NCBI GenBank assembly: GCA_003696125.1
Contig: RFHZ01000013.1
Location: 1-6,944, forward strand
Reading direction: 5' to 3'
Origin: Nitrospinota bacterium
GTDB lineage: Bacteria; Tectomicrobia; Entotheonellia; J063
Length of the DNA stretch: 6,944 bases
In this document: piece by piece, positions 1-5,452 of the stretch
How the letters are laid out: each line of letters begins with the position of its first letter
Numbering within the stretch: position 1 is the stretch's first letter
Notes under the pieces: model-generated
What the model was told of the DNA's origin: nothing
Databases searched by the model: none
The model's input: only the letters and a program-made list of their open reading frames with translations
Translations under genes and position numbers: made by a program

Positions 1-965
1 CCCAGGCCATGTGGAACCACGGACCGGCCATGGCGGAGAAGATGAAGAGCCTGGGGATCCCTACCCCTCAGTTCCAGGGGAACGAAATGGCCGATCTCAT
101 CGCCTACCTGCGGACGGTGGGAACGGCCGAGATCCAGGAGCGGGTCTACCTCCCGCCGGGGAATCCCAAGAAGGGAGCAGAGCTCTTCCGGCAAAAGGGG
201 TGCAGCAACTGCCATGCGGTGGGAAATGAGGAGGGGAAGATCGGTCCCAATCTGAGTGAAAAGGAGTACCGGCGTAGCCTGCCCCAGATCGCCGGGATCA
301 TGTGGAACCATGGCCCGCAGATGTGGGAGCAGGTGCGGGAGATGGGGTTAGAATGGCCTACCTTTACCGCCAACGAGATGGCAGACCTGATCACCTATCT
401 CTACTTCCTCCGCTATCTCGACCAGCCCGGCAATCGGCTGGCCGGCAAGCGCCTCTTTCAGGAAAAGGGGTGCGTGGAGTGCCATTCCCTGCAGGGCAAA
501 GGGGGAAAAATCGGGCCAGACCTCGCCCGCTCTTCCCTCCTCTCCTCCCCCCTGGAGCTGGCCACGGCCATGTGGAACCACGCCCCGACCATGAAACAGG
601 TCCTGACCGAGCAGGGGAAGCCCTGGCCCCGCTTCCAGGATGATGAGATGCGCGATCTGGTGGAGTATATCCGCTCCTTCCCCCAGCAGACGATTGCCGA
701 GCAGGGGAAGGCGCTCTTTACCCGCTTCTGCGCTTCCTGTCACGGGGAAGATGGGAAAGGGAATGGCCCGGCAGCGGCCGGATTAAAGGTCAAGCCGAAG
801 GATCTGCGGGCTACCCAGGCCAGAGACAACGAGTACCTCTTCCGGGTGATTAAAGAAGGAGGGGAAGCGGTTGGCCTCTCCCCGGCCATGCTCCCCTGGG
901 ATGGAGCGCTCAACGACAAACAGATCGAAGCCATCGTCGCGTACATCCGTACGCTGAGCCCTTAA
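1..965 (+). CDS. Modular multihaem c-type cytochrome, 5' end outside window
   Basis: The reading frame is open to the left edge (two further codons, Gln-Ala, precede the first ATG at 9), so that ATG is internal and the true start lies upstream. Numbering from it, CxxCH haem sites are at residues 65-69 (CSNCH), 155-159 (CVECH) and 241-245 (CASCH). MWNH motifs are at 1-4, 98-101 and 188-191; the first belongs to a module whose CxxCH is outside the window, so the protein carries at least four haems. Each repeated module runs CxxCH, GKIGP(N/D)L, MWNHxPxM, PxF, then a helix such as EMADLIAYL. The last module differs: GEDGKGNGP after the haem and AMLPW near 293-297, as in ordinary class I cytochromes with a Met ligand. 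The protein is presumably exported for haem attachment, but its signal peptide is not visible. A close paralogue follows 45 bp downstream. The electron partner and substrate are unknown; electron transfer is inferred from the haem motifs. Confidence 0.9.
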   Translation, partial: QAMWNHGPAMAEKMKSLGIPTPQFQGNEMADLIAYLRTVGTAEIQERVYLPPGNPKKGAELFRQKGCSNCHAVGNEEGKIGPNLSEKEYRRSLPQIAGIMWNHGPQMWEQVREMGLEWPTFTANEMADLITYLYFLRYLDQPGNRLAGKRLFQEKGCVECHSLQGKGGKIGPDLARSSLLSSPLELATAMWNHAPTMKQVLTEQGKPWPRFQDDEMRDLVEYIRSFPQQTIAEQGKALFTRFCASCHGEDGKGNGPAAAGLKVKPKDLRATQARDNEYLFRVIKEGGEAVGLSPAMLPWDGALNDKQIEAIVAYIRTLSP

Positions 966-971
966 ACAATC

Positions 972-990
972 GGGGCAGGTTTCCTGCCCC
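972..990. other. Perfect 8-bp hairpin between the two + strand cytochromes
   Basis: GGGGCAGG (972-979) and CCTGCCCC (983-990) form a perfect stem around a TTT loop, 7 nt after the upstream stop codon. No T-tract follows, so it is a weak candidate for an intrinsic terminator. It may protect or process the mRNA between cistrons, or be a copy of a dispersed palindrome. Confidence 0.6.
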
Positions 991-998
991 TGCAGCAG

Positions 999-1003
999 GG
1001 AGG
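999..1003 (+). promoter_or_regulatory. Ribosome binding site of the second cytochrome
   Basis: GGAGG lies 7 nt before the ATG at 1011. An in-frame GTG at 1008 is only 4 nt from the same site, so the ATG is the better start and adds no residues before a normal signal peptide. Confidence 0.65.
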
Positions 1004-1010
1004 GAGAGTG

Positions 1011-2210
1011 ATGAAGAGGACTGCATGTATCGCCAGCATCTTGTTATGCCTTACCCTCTTTCTCTGGTCTGGAACAGGAGAAGGGACCCTGCCGGAAAAT
1101 CCCCTGCGGGGATTTCGTGTCTTTGTGGACAAGCAGTGTGTCATCTGCCACCCTCTCCCCTTTAGTGACAGCCAGCAGTACAAGATCGGTCCCCCTCTAG
1201 GAAGACGGGGACTCCACCAGAGCCTCATGCAGATCATGGCCGCCATGTGGAACCACGCCACGGAAATGCAGGAGAAGATGCGCCTGCTCCATGTGCCGGC
1301 GGTCAGCATGACCTCGGAGGAAATGGAAGAACTCCTCGCCTTTATCTACTTCCTGGGCTATTTTGACGACCCGGGAAATCCCTCTCTGGGCAAGCTGGTC
1401 TTCCGGGAAAAGGGGTGCAGCCAGTGTCACGTGGTGGGAAAAAGCGGGGAAACGGACAAAATCCCGCTGGATGCCCTGGCCAGGTACGCCTCCCCTATCC
1501 AGATCGCCTGCGCCATGTGGAACCATGTCCGGCCTGAAGGAGAAAAGGGGGAGAAATGGGAAGAACAGTGGCCCCATTTCCAGGGGGAAGAGGTAAACGA
1601 CCTGGTCGCGTACATCTGGGAGGCGAGCAACTCCAGGCCTCATACCAAAGAGCTGATACTCGCCCCCAATCCCCGCCAGGGCGCCATCGTGTTCCAGAAA
1701 AAGGGGTGTGACGCCTGTCATGCGGTCAGTCCCAAGGAAGAGGGGAAGCTCGGTCCCAATCTCGCCAACAGCCACCTGCAGGAGAGCGCCTCTCAACTGG
1801 CGGCCCGGCTCTGGACGCACGGGCCCAAGATGCTCAAGGCCATGGAAGAACTCGGCCTGGAGCGTCCCCGCTTCTCTGAGCAGGAGATCGCCGATCTGCT
1901 CGCCTACCTCTACTTTCTCCCTTACCGGGAGGAAGAAGGGGATCCGAAGCAGGGAGAGATTCTCTTCACCATCAAGGGATGCAGTAACTGTCATAGCATC
2001 CGGGGAAAAGGCGGAGACAGCGCACCCGATCTCGCCCAGAGCGATCAGATCCGTTCTGCCATCGATATCGCCCGGGCCATGTGGAACCATGCCCCGGTCA
2101 TGATTCAACTGCTGGCCGAAGAGTACCTCCGTCCTCTCCCCACCTTCCAGGCCAGGGAGATGGCCGATCTGCTCTCCTACCTGCAAACGGTGGGGAAACA
2201 GGCGGAGTAA
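1011..2210 (+). CDS. Tetrahaem modular c-type cytochrome (MWNH repeat family)
   Basis: A 399-residue exported cytochrome. Residues 1-25 form a signal peptide (basic MKR, hydrophobic core, then SGTGEG) with no convincing lipobox. Four CxxCH sites follow at 43-47 (CVICH), 136-140 (CSQCH), 233-237 (CDACH) and 324-328 (CSNCH). Each is followed by a Trp-x-His motif: MWNH 79-82 and 169-172, LWTH 267-270, MWNH 357-360. Each module ends in an amphipathic helix such as EIADLLAYL. It is a paralogue of the gene upstream but lacks that protein's class I-like last module. Two modules are atypical: the second has HVRPEG where others have HxPxM, and the third has LWTH. The usual class I Met of an MPxF loop is absent; most modules have xPxF instead. 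Role: electron transfer in the periplasm or at the outer membrane, inferred from haem motifs and signal peptide only. The start is set by a GGAGG 7 nt upstream. Confidence 0.9.
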   Translation: MKRTACIASILLCLTLFLWSGTGEGTLPENPLRGFRVFVDKQCVICHPLPFSDSQQYKIGPPLGRRGLHQSLMQIMAAMWNHATEMQEKMRLLHVPAVSMTSEEMEELLAFIYFLGYFDDPGNPSLGKLVFREKGCSQCHVVGKSGETDKIPLDALARYASPIQIACAMWNHVRPEGEKGEKWEEQWPHFQGEEVNDLVAYIWEASNSRPHTKELILAPNPRQGAIVFQKKGCDACHAVSPKEEGKLGPNLANSHLQESASQLAARLWTHGPKMLKAMEELGLERPRFSEQEIADLLAYLYFLPYREEEGDPKQGEILFTIKGCSNCHSIRGKGGDSAPDLAQSDQIRSAIDIARAMWNHAPVMIQLLAEEYLRPLPTFQAREMADLLSYLQTVGKQAE

Positions 2211-2213
2211 AGG

Positions 2214-3026
2214 TTACCGGGCTTTGGCCTCCCAGGTATCGGCTGTCCAGGTATGAGGACGGTGACAGCGCACGCAACGGTTGATGGCCCGGCGCTCAAA
2301 ATGGGCCTGGTCCTCGGTGATGTCCTCATGACAGGAGAGGCAATCGAAGAAGTCGAGGAAGGGTTTGGTGTGTGGTTTATGGCATTCAGCACACTCAAAG
2401 GCCATGGGGCCGTCTTCGGGAAAGGTCTCCTCCTTGATCTGCATCCCCTGGTGGCACTCCAGGCAGGTTTCCCGCTTGGGGAGCATCTCCTCCACATCGT
2501 CCCCACGGGCCAGGAAGTTATGACAGGTGGTGCAGTGAAACCCTGCCATGCCCCCGATGTTCATGCGGGAGTGGCTGTGGCAACGCTGGCAATCCTCGGC
2601 TTTCGGTTCAAAGGTGTGCAGGGAGGGGAGGTGGCAGGCGAGACACTGGAGATCGGCCTTCATCACATGCTGTTTGTGTCCCACCGTATCCGCAACCAGT
2701 TTCCACGGCCCGTTCTGCGCAAAGTGACACGACTCACACACCCGGCGATCCAGGCGTGTGTGGGGAGGGACCTCTTCGATGTCGCTGACCGCCCAGCTCC
2801 AGACGATCCTGGCGCGAGAGACGATATCCTGTTTATGACAGGTCTTGCAGGTCACATCCTTATGCGCCCCTACAGACCAGGTCTTCCAGGCTTTCTTCAT
2901 GATATGACACGAGGCACAAAAGCGAGGATCATGCTCGGTATAGTCGTACAGGCGGTAGCCCCCGTAGGCGATTCCTCCCACAATTACCAGCCCCAGTATC
3001 AACAAAACCACCTTCAGCACTCTCAT
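2214..3026 (-). CDS. Membrane-anchored decahaem cytochrome, NapC/NirT/NrfH-like N-terminus
   Basis: A 270-residue protein with one N-terminal transmembrane helix (about residues 4-24) and ten CxxCH sites at 37, 60, 97, 128, 146, 165, 188, 212, 229 and 251. The first reads CASCHIM, the CxxCHxM form in which the Met serves as haem ligand in NrfH. With the following WSVGAHKDVTCKTCH it marks a NapC/NirT/NrfH-type quinol-oxidising head. NapC and NrfH have four haems, so six more are appended, many spaced under 25 residues. Later sites carry CxxCHxPH (212-219, 251-258), as in c3/doubled-CxxCH cytochromes. Likely role: take electrons from menaquinol at the inner membrane and pass them to a periplasmic carrier, probably the tri-haem protein encoded just upstream. 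ImcH of Geobacter is a functional analogue with seven haems; identity is not claimed. The stop lies 3 bp from that of the convergent gene. An AGGAGGAG sits about 12 nt before the ATG, a rather long spacing. Confidence 0.9.
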   Translation of the reverse strand: MRVLKVVLLILGLVIVGGIAYGGYRLYDYTEHDPRFCASCHIMKKAWKTWSVGAHKDVTCKTCHKQDIVSRARIVWSWAVSDIEEVPPHTRLDRRVCESCHFAQNGPWKLVADTVGHKQHVMKADLQCLACHLPSLHTFEPKAEDCQRCHSHSRMNIGGMAGFHCTTCHNFLARGDDVEEMLPKRETCLECHQGMQIKEETFPEDGPMAFECAECHKPHTKPFLDFFDCLSCHEDITEDQAHFERRAINRCVRCHRPHTWTADTWEAKAR

Positions 3027-3050
3027 GACGCTGCGTCTCTCCTCCTCTCA

Positions 3051-3084
3051 GGCGGGGAGGAGCCTTACAAAGGCCCTCCCCGCC
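3051..3084. other. Strong hairpin between tri-haem and decahaem genes
   Basis: The arms 3051-3060 (GGCGGGGAGG) and 3075-3084 pair perfectly. Inside them GCCTT (3062-3066) pairs with AAGGC (3070-3074) around an ACA loop. This gives 15 bp with a single bulged A at 3061. On the transcribed - strand it lies between the tri-haem stop and, 4 nt beyond the stem, the AGGAGGAG of the decahaem gene. No T-tract follows. It may set the ratio of the two proteins through mRNA stability or translation. Confidence 0.65.
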
Positions 3085-3097
3085 CCTAAGATAGACG

Positions 3098-3478
3098 TTA
3101 TTTCTTCACATGACACTTGGTGCAGTTGGCCTTATCCTTCACCGTAAAGGCCTTGCTGCCGTTGTGGCAGGCACCGCAGAACTGCCCTTTTCCCATGGCC
3201 GCCATGGTGATCTTCCCCTTCTTCTTTTCCGTCTTGCCTCGCTTCATCTGGAAGATCTTGATATGGCAGTTCTTGCACTTCAATCCCTTCTCTTCCACGT
3301 GCAGCTTGTGACTGAAGATCACATTGGGCTGGTCTCCGGTCTCGGTGAAGGCAAAATCCTTGGGGAGCCTTCGCGCCTCCAGGGATTGCTGCGGTAGCGC
3401 CAGGAAGACCAGAAACGATGCCATTGCCACCACGGACATGATTCCCAACCACTTCCTTGCCGTCGAGTACTTCTGCAT
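3098..3478 (-). CDS. Periplasmic tri-haem cytochrome, c7-like
   Basis: A 126-residue exported protein. The start chosen is the ATG at 3478, with AGGAGG 6 nt upstream. An in-frame ATG at 3508 would add ten residues (MGIFRERRRS) but has no comparable ribosome site. Residues 1-35 form a signal peptide ending near SLEA. The mature part has FSHKLHVE (55-62), whose two His are likely distal ligands, and three CxxCH sites: CKNCH 68-72, CGACH 101-105 and CTKCH 119-123. The order F-x-H-x-x-H, then three haems with a Lys-rich stretch between the first two, fits the tri-haem c7/cytochrome c3 family, which includes periplasmic shuttles of Geobacter. The ITMAAMGKGQFCGACHNG segment resembles a distinct tri-haem subgroup from memory. 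The basic mature protein would suit docking to acidic partners. It lies upstream of the decahaem gene in the same direction, suggesting it receives electrons from that protein. Confidence 0.88.
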   Translation of the reverse strand: MQKYSTARKWLGIMSVVAMASFLVFLALPQQSLEARRLPKDFAFTETGDQPNVIFSHKLHVEEKGLKCKNCHIKIFQMKRGKTEKKKGKITMAAMGKGQFCGACHNGSKAFTVKDKANCTKCHVKK

Positions 3479-3484
3479 GCTTCG

Positions 3485-3490
3485 CCTCCT
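3485..3490 (-). promoter_or_regulatory. Ribosome binding site of the tri-haem gene
   Basis: AGGAGG on the - strand, 6 nt before the ATG at 3478. It decides the start in favour of this ATG over the one at 3508. Confidence 0.75.
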
Positions 3491-3532
3491 TTCTCTGAAA
3501 ATACCCATTCCTACCTCTCAATGAATACCTGA

Positions 3533-3570
3533 CCTGCCACCTCTAACCAACCAAAAGAGACGGGGGCAGG
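3533..3570 (-). other. Possible leader hairpin upstream of tri-haem gene
   Basis: CCTGCC (3533-3538) is complementary to GGCAGG (3565-3570), and inside them CTCT (3541-3544) to AGAG (3556-3559), leaving an asymmetric internal loop and an 11-nt apical loop. It would lie in the mRNA leader. The arms are short, so this is weak. Confidence 0.25.
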
Positions 3571-3579
3571 GGGGAGCAC

Positions 3580-3595
3580 GGGGAATGCACTCCCC
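3580..3595. other. Imperfect 16-nt palindrome near predicted transcription start
   Basis: GGGGAATGCACTCCCC is an inverted repeat with one mismatched pair. It begins at the predicted start of the tri-haem transcript, where a repressor site or leader hairpin could lie. Confidence 0.35.
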
Positions 3596-3602
3596 ATAGC
3601 AT

Positions 3603-3631
3603 ATAATAGCACCACCCTGGCCTACAAACAA
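3603..3631 (-). promoter_or_regulatory. Candidate sigma70-type promoter for tri-haem/decahaem genes
   Basis: On the - strand TTGTTT (3631-3626) and TATTAT (3608-3603) are separated by 17 nt, giving a predicted start near 3596. The -10 matches consensus at five of six bases; the -35 only at its TTG core. The poor -35 would suit a promoter needing an activator. Confidence 0.35.
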
Positions 3632-3637
3632 GGAAAG

Positions 3638-3650
3638 GTTACCGGGTAAC
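3638..3650. promoter_or_regulatory. Operator-like palindrome upstream of the -35
   Basis: GTTACCGGGTAAC is a perfect 6-bp inverted repeat around one base. Its centre is about 48 nt upstream of the predicted start of transcription, a place where activators often bind. The protein that might bind it is unknown. Confidence 0.35.
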
Positions 3651-3689
3651 GTCATATTTTGTTTCTGTGCCTCCCTCACCCGGGCGAAT

Positions 3690-3714
3690 AGGGACGCAGC
3701 GGCGCTGCGTCCCT
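3690..3714. other. Perfect 11-bp hairpin downstream of 12-haem gene
   Basis: AGGGACGCAGC (3690-3700) pairs with GCTGCGTCCCT (3704-3714) around GGC. It lies 44 bp past the 12-haem stop codon. No T-tract follows on the - strand, so it is an mRNA 3' end structure, a non-canonical terminator or a REP-like dispersed palindrome. Confidence 0.55.
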
Positions 3715-3722
3715 GCCAGGCT

Positions 3723-3735
3723 GGCTTCCGAAGCC
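3723..3735. other. 13-nt palindrome just after 12-haem gene
   Basis: GGCTTCCGAAGCC is symmetrical around its central base and lies 22 bp past the stop codon. The flanking CCAGGC (3716-3721) and GCCTGG (3749-3754) are also complementary, so the two could stack into a longer structure ahead of the 11-bp hairpin. Confidence 0.4.
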
Positions 3736-3757
3736 TCGTCACCTCTGTGCCTGGCGC

Positions 3758-5452
3758 TCAATACCGTTTCGGATCATGGTTCTTCCCATGGCACCGGAGA
3801 TAGCAGGCCCCCTTAAACCTCCCCTGCGACTCAAAACGGAGCTGTCCGCTGGAGCTGGGTGAAACGACGGTGGTATCGAAGTTGATCAGCTTGCTGTTGT
3901 TTATGCTGTTTCCCTGCGTGGCGCTGATGCCGTGCGGGTCGTGACAGACGTTACAGGGGGCCTTTTCTCCCTGGATATGCTTCTTGTGCTCCTTAAAACT
4001 CTGATCCCCCAGGATGCTGTTGCGACTGTGACACTTGTAGCAGAGGGCATAGACGGCACTGCTCTCCCTGGTGTTATCCGTGGTCACATACTGTCGCTCC
4101 AGGAGCGGAACAAAGGTGGAGCCGTGCGGGCCGTTGGGTCCAGCCCCCCCGGCACCGGGACCGGCGTTGTTATTGTGGCAATCGGTGCATTTGATGACAC
4201 TGGTGGTGGTGAGAGGGGCGATCAGGCTCGGCACGTTCGGATTGACCCCGGGCCCGACCACCGGATGAAAGGAGGGATTGGAGGTGCTGAACTCCAGGCG
4301 GACATTGGTCTGGGCGAGCTGGCGGGTGGTGCGGGGAGGGGGTTTGTTCGGGCTGTCGGCATGACAGCGGAAGCAGATCTCGTACTCAAAGGTAGCGGTA
4401 GCCACCTCTGCCCCGGTAATGCTCACGCCCCGCACCCCGGCCAGGGGGCCGGAAGGGGTACCGGCACCGGGATAGGCGGCATGCGGGTTATGGCAATCGA
4501 CACATTCCACATGCCGGGTACCTACCACCGCCGCCTCTCTCGGGTCATGGACCCCTATCGTATCCCCTACCGGATGCCGGGAGACCTTGCTGAATTCGGC
4601 CTGGATATTCTGTGTGGCCACATTGCCGTTATGACACGGGTAGCAGTTATCCTCCTCCACCGCATAGTTGAGGAGCCGCTCATGCCCCCCGGCCGTGTGG
4701 GGCCGGTGACAGTTCTCACACCCGTTGTCGGTTACCGTGTTCCAGGTGGTATGGGGCCAGGGATCCGGACCGCTTCCGTTCCAGGTGGCGGTAGAGGTCT
4801 TATGAATGCTCTGGTTCCAGAAGTTCTTGGTGTGACAGGTGGTACAGAGGGCTGCTCCCTGGTTCGACATCACCAAAAACTTCCCAAAGGCATTGTTATG
4901 TGCATCGTGACAGCTCGTGCACTGCAATTGCCCGCTGGAATCCAGCCGGACCGGACCGGTGAGGGTCAGCGGATCCACCAACTCCCCGTTGGCCGCCGCC
5001 AGGCTGCTGGTATAGGGAAAGGAGATCGGGTGATCGTCGGAGAGATCGGTCTCCAGCCGTCCTGGTCCGGCCGGCATGGTGGTGATGCCGCTCACCATGC
5101 TGATGGGAACCGGTTCGCTCAGCACCTCTCCCAGGGCAATGGTGCCGTCGTGGCAGCTCAGACAGAGAATAGAGGCACCGGTGGGTTGTCCCGGAGAAGC
5201 AACCGCGGTCGAGCTGGAATAGGGGGTGTAGTAATTCCCCGGGTCTTGCCGGTTCCAAAGCGGCGGCCGGGGAGAGGAATTATGCGGGGTATGACAGAAG
5301 ATACAGATCCGCGTCTCCTCTATCGCCTTCACCGGTCCCGGCCCACTGACCGACAGGTTATGCTTGGTGGTGGCAATGCCCCCCTCGACCGCAGGGGAAA
5401 AAGAGATAAGCACGACCATTGCCAGCCCGAGGAAAAGCCACTTCTCTCTCAT
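3758..5452 (-). CDS. Secreted dodecahaem cytochrome, doubled-CxxCH type
   Basis: A 564-residue protein with a signal peptide (about 1-24, MREKWLFLGLAMVVLISFSP then AVEGG). Eleven CxxCH sites start at 50, 97, 178, 203, 245, 270, 317, 360, 422, 471 and 500, and the twelfth is a CX3CH (CYLRCH, 550-555) near the C-terminus. Several carry the CxxCHxPH form of doubled-CxxCH cytochromes (50-57, 245-252, 317-324, 500-507). The N-terminal pattern KHNLSVSGPG, IFCHTPHN, PLWNR, CLSCHDGTIALG is familiar from large Geobacter-type outer-surface or periplasmic cytochromes. Isolated His in DDHPISF, SRHPVG and SFHPVVG are candidate distal ligands. Linkers rich in Gly, Pro, Ser, Thr and Asn (for example 430-445) suggest an extracellular protein. 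The ATG overlaps the stop of the lipoprotein gene (ATGA) and has GGAGG 6 nt upstream, so the two are translationally coupled. Probable role: electron carrier at or beyond the outer membrane, with the barrel and lipoprotein. No lipobox is seen. Confidence 0.9.
   Translation of the reverse strand: MREKWLFLGLAMVVLISFSPAVEGGIATTKHNLSVSGPGPVKAIEETRICIFCHTPHNSSPRPPLWNRQDPGNYYTPYSSSTAVASPGQPTGASILCLSCHDGTIALGEVLSEPVPISMVSGITTMPAGPGRLETDLSDDHPISFPYTSSLAAANGELVDPLTLTGPVRLDSSGQLQCTSCHDAHNNAFGKFLVMSNQGAALCTTCHTKNFWNQSIHKTSTATWNGSGPDPWPHTTWNTVTDNGCENCHRPHTAGGHERLLNYAVEEDNCYPCHNGNVATQNIQAEFSKVSRHPVGDTIGVHDPREAAVVGTRHVECVDCHNPHAAYPGAGTPSGPLAGVRGVSITGAEVATATFEYEICFRCHADSPNKPPPRTTRQLAQTNVRLEFSTSNPSFHPVVGPGVNPNVPSLIAPLTTTSVIKCTDCHNNNAGPGAGGAGPNGPHGSTFVPLLERQYVTTDNTRESSAVYALCYKCHSRNSILGDQSFKEHKKHIQGEKAPCNVCHDPHGISATQGNSINNSKLINFDTTVVSPSSSGQLRFESQGRFKGACYLRCHGKNHDPKRY

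Larger units (their letters stand above)
9..2200 (+). repeat. Tandem single-haem modules with MWNH motif across two genes
   Basis: Seven copies of a coding repeat of about 270-290 bp span the two + strand cytochromes. The MWNH codons fall at 9-20, 300-311, 570-581, 1245-1256, 1515-1526, 1809-1820 (diverged to LWTH) and 2079-2090. Six copies share the near-identical DNA string ATGTGGAACCA(C/T). Haem spacing is 90 and 86 residues in the first gene and 93, 97 and 91 in the second. The pattern points to module duplication within a gene and duplication of the whole gene. Confidence 0.85.
3479..3757. other. Non-coding gap with palindromes and candidate promoter
   Basis: These 279 bp separate the 12-haem gene from the tri-haem gene, both on the - strand. 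In transcript order they hold a 13-nt palindrome (3723-3735), a perfect 11-bp hairpin (3690-3714), an operator-like palindrome (3638-3650), a sigma70-like promoter (3603-3631), a second palindrome at the predicted start of transcription (3580-3595) and a leader of about 118 nt. A 74-codon frame across it (3518-3742) runs through these palindromes and has no recognisable protein features. Confidence 0.6.

Noticed and set aside
1197-2186. 329-codon - strand frame opposite the tetrahaem gene
   Set aside because: It mirrors the repeated modules of the real gene and has no features of its own.
2253-3089. 278-codon + strand frame opposite the decahaem gene
   Set aside because: The opposite strand encodes ten CxxCH motifs and a membrane anchor; this frame runs through the intergenic hairpin and shows no domain.
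3479-3508. Longer start for the tri-haem protein at 3508
   Set aside because: The ATG at 3478 has AGGAGG at ideal distance and begins a normal signal peptide; the extra ten residues would include the ribosome site.
3602-3607. Perfect TATAAT on the + strand
   Set aside because: No -35-like hexamer lies 16-18 nt upstream and no + strand gene follows; the same bases serve the - strand -10 better.
2209-3646. 13-nt string AAAGGTTACCGGG present at 2209-2221 and 3634-3646
   Set aside because: One 13-mer match is about what chance gives in a window of this size on two strands; the first copy is at the convergent junction without a palindromic half.
3518-3742. 74-codon - strand frame in the 279-bp gap
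   Set aside because: It covers the palindromes and the candidate promoter, and has no signal peptide, haem motif or membrane segment.
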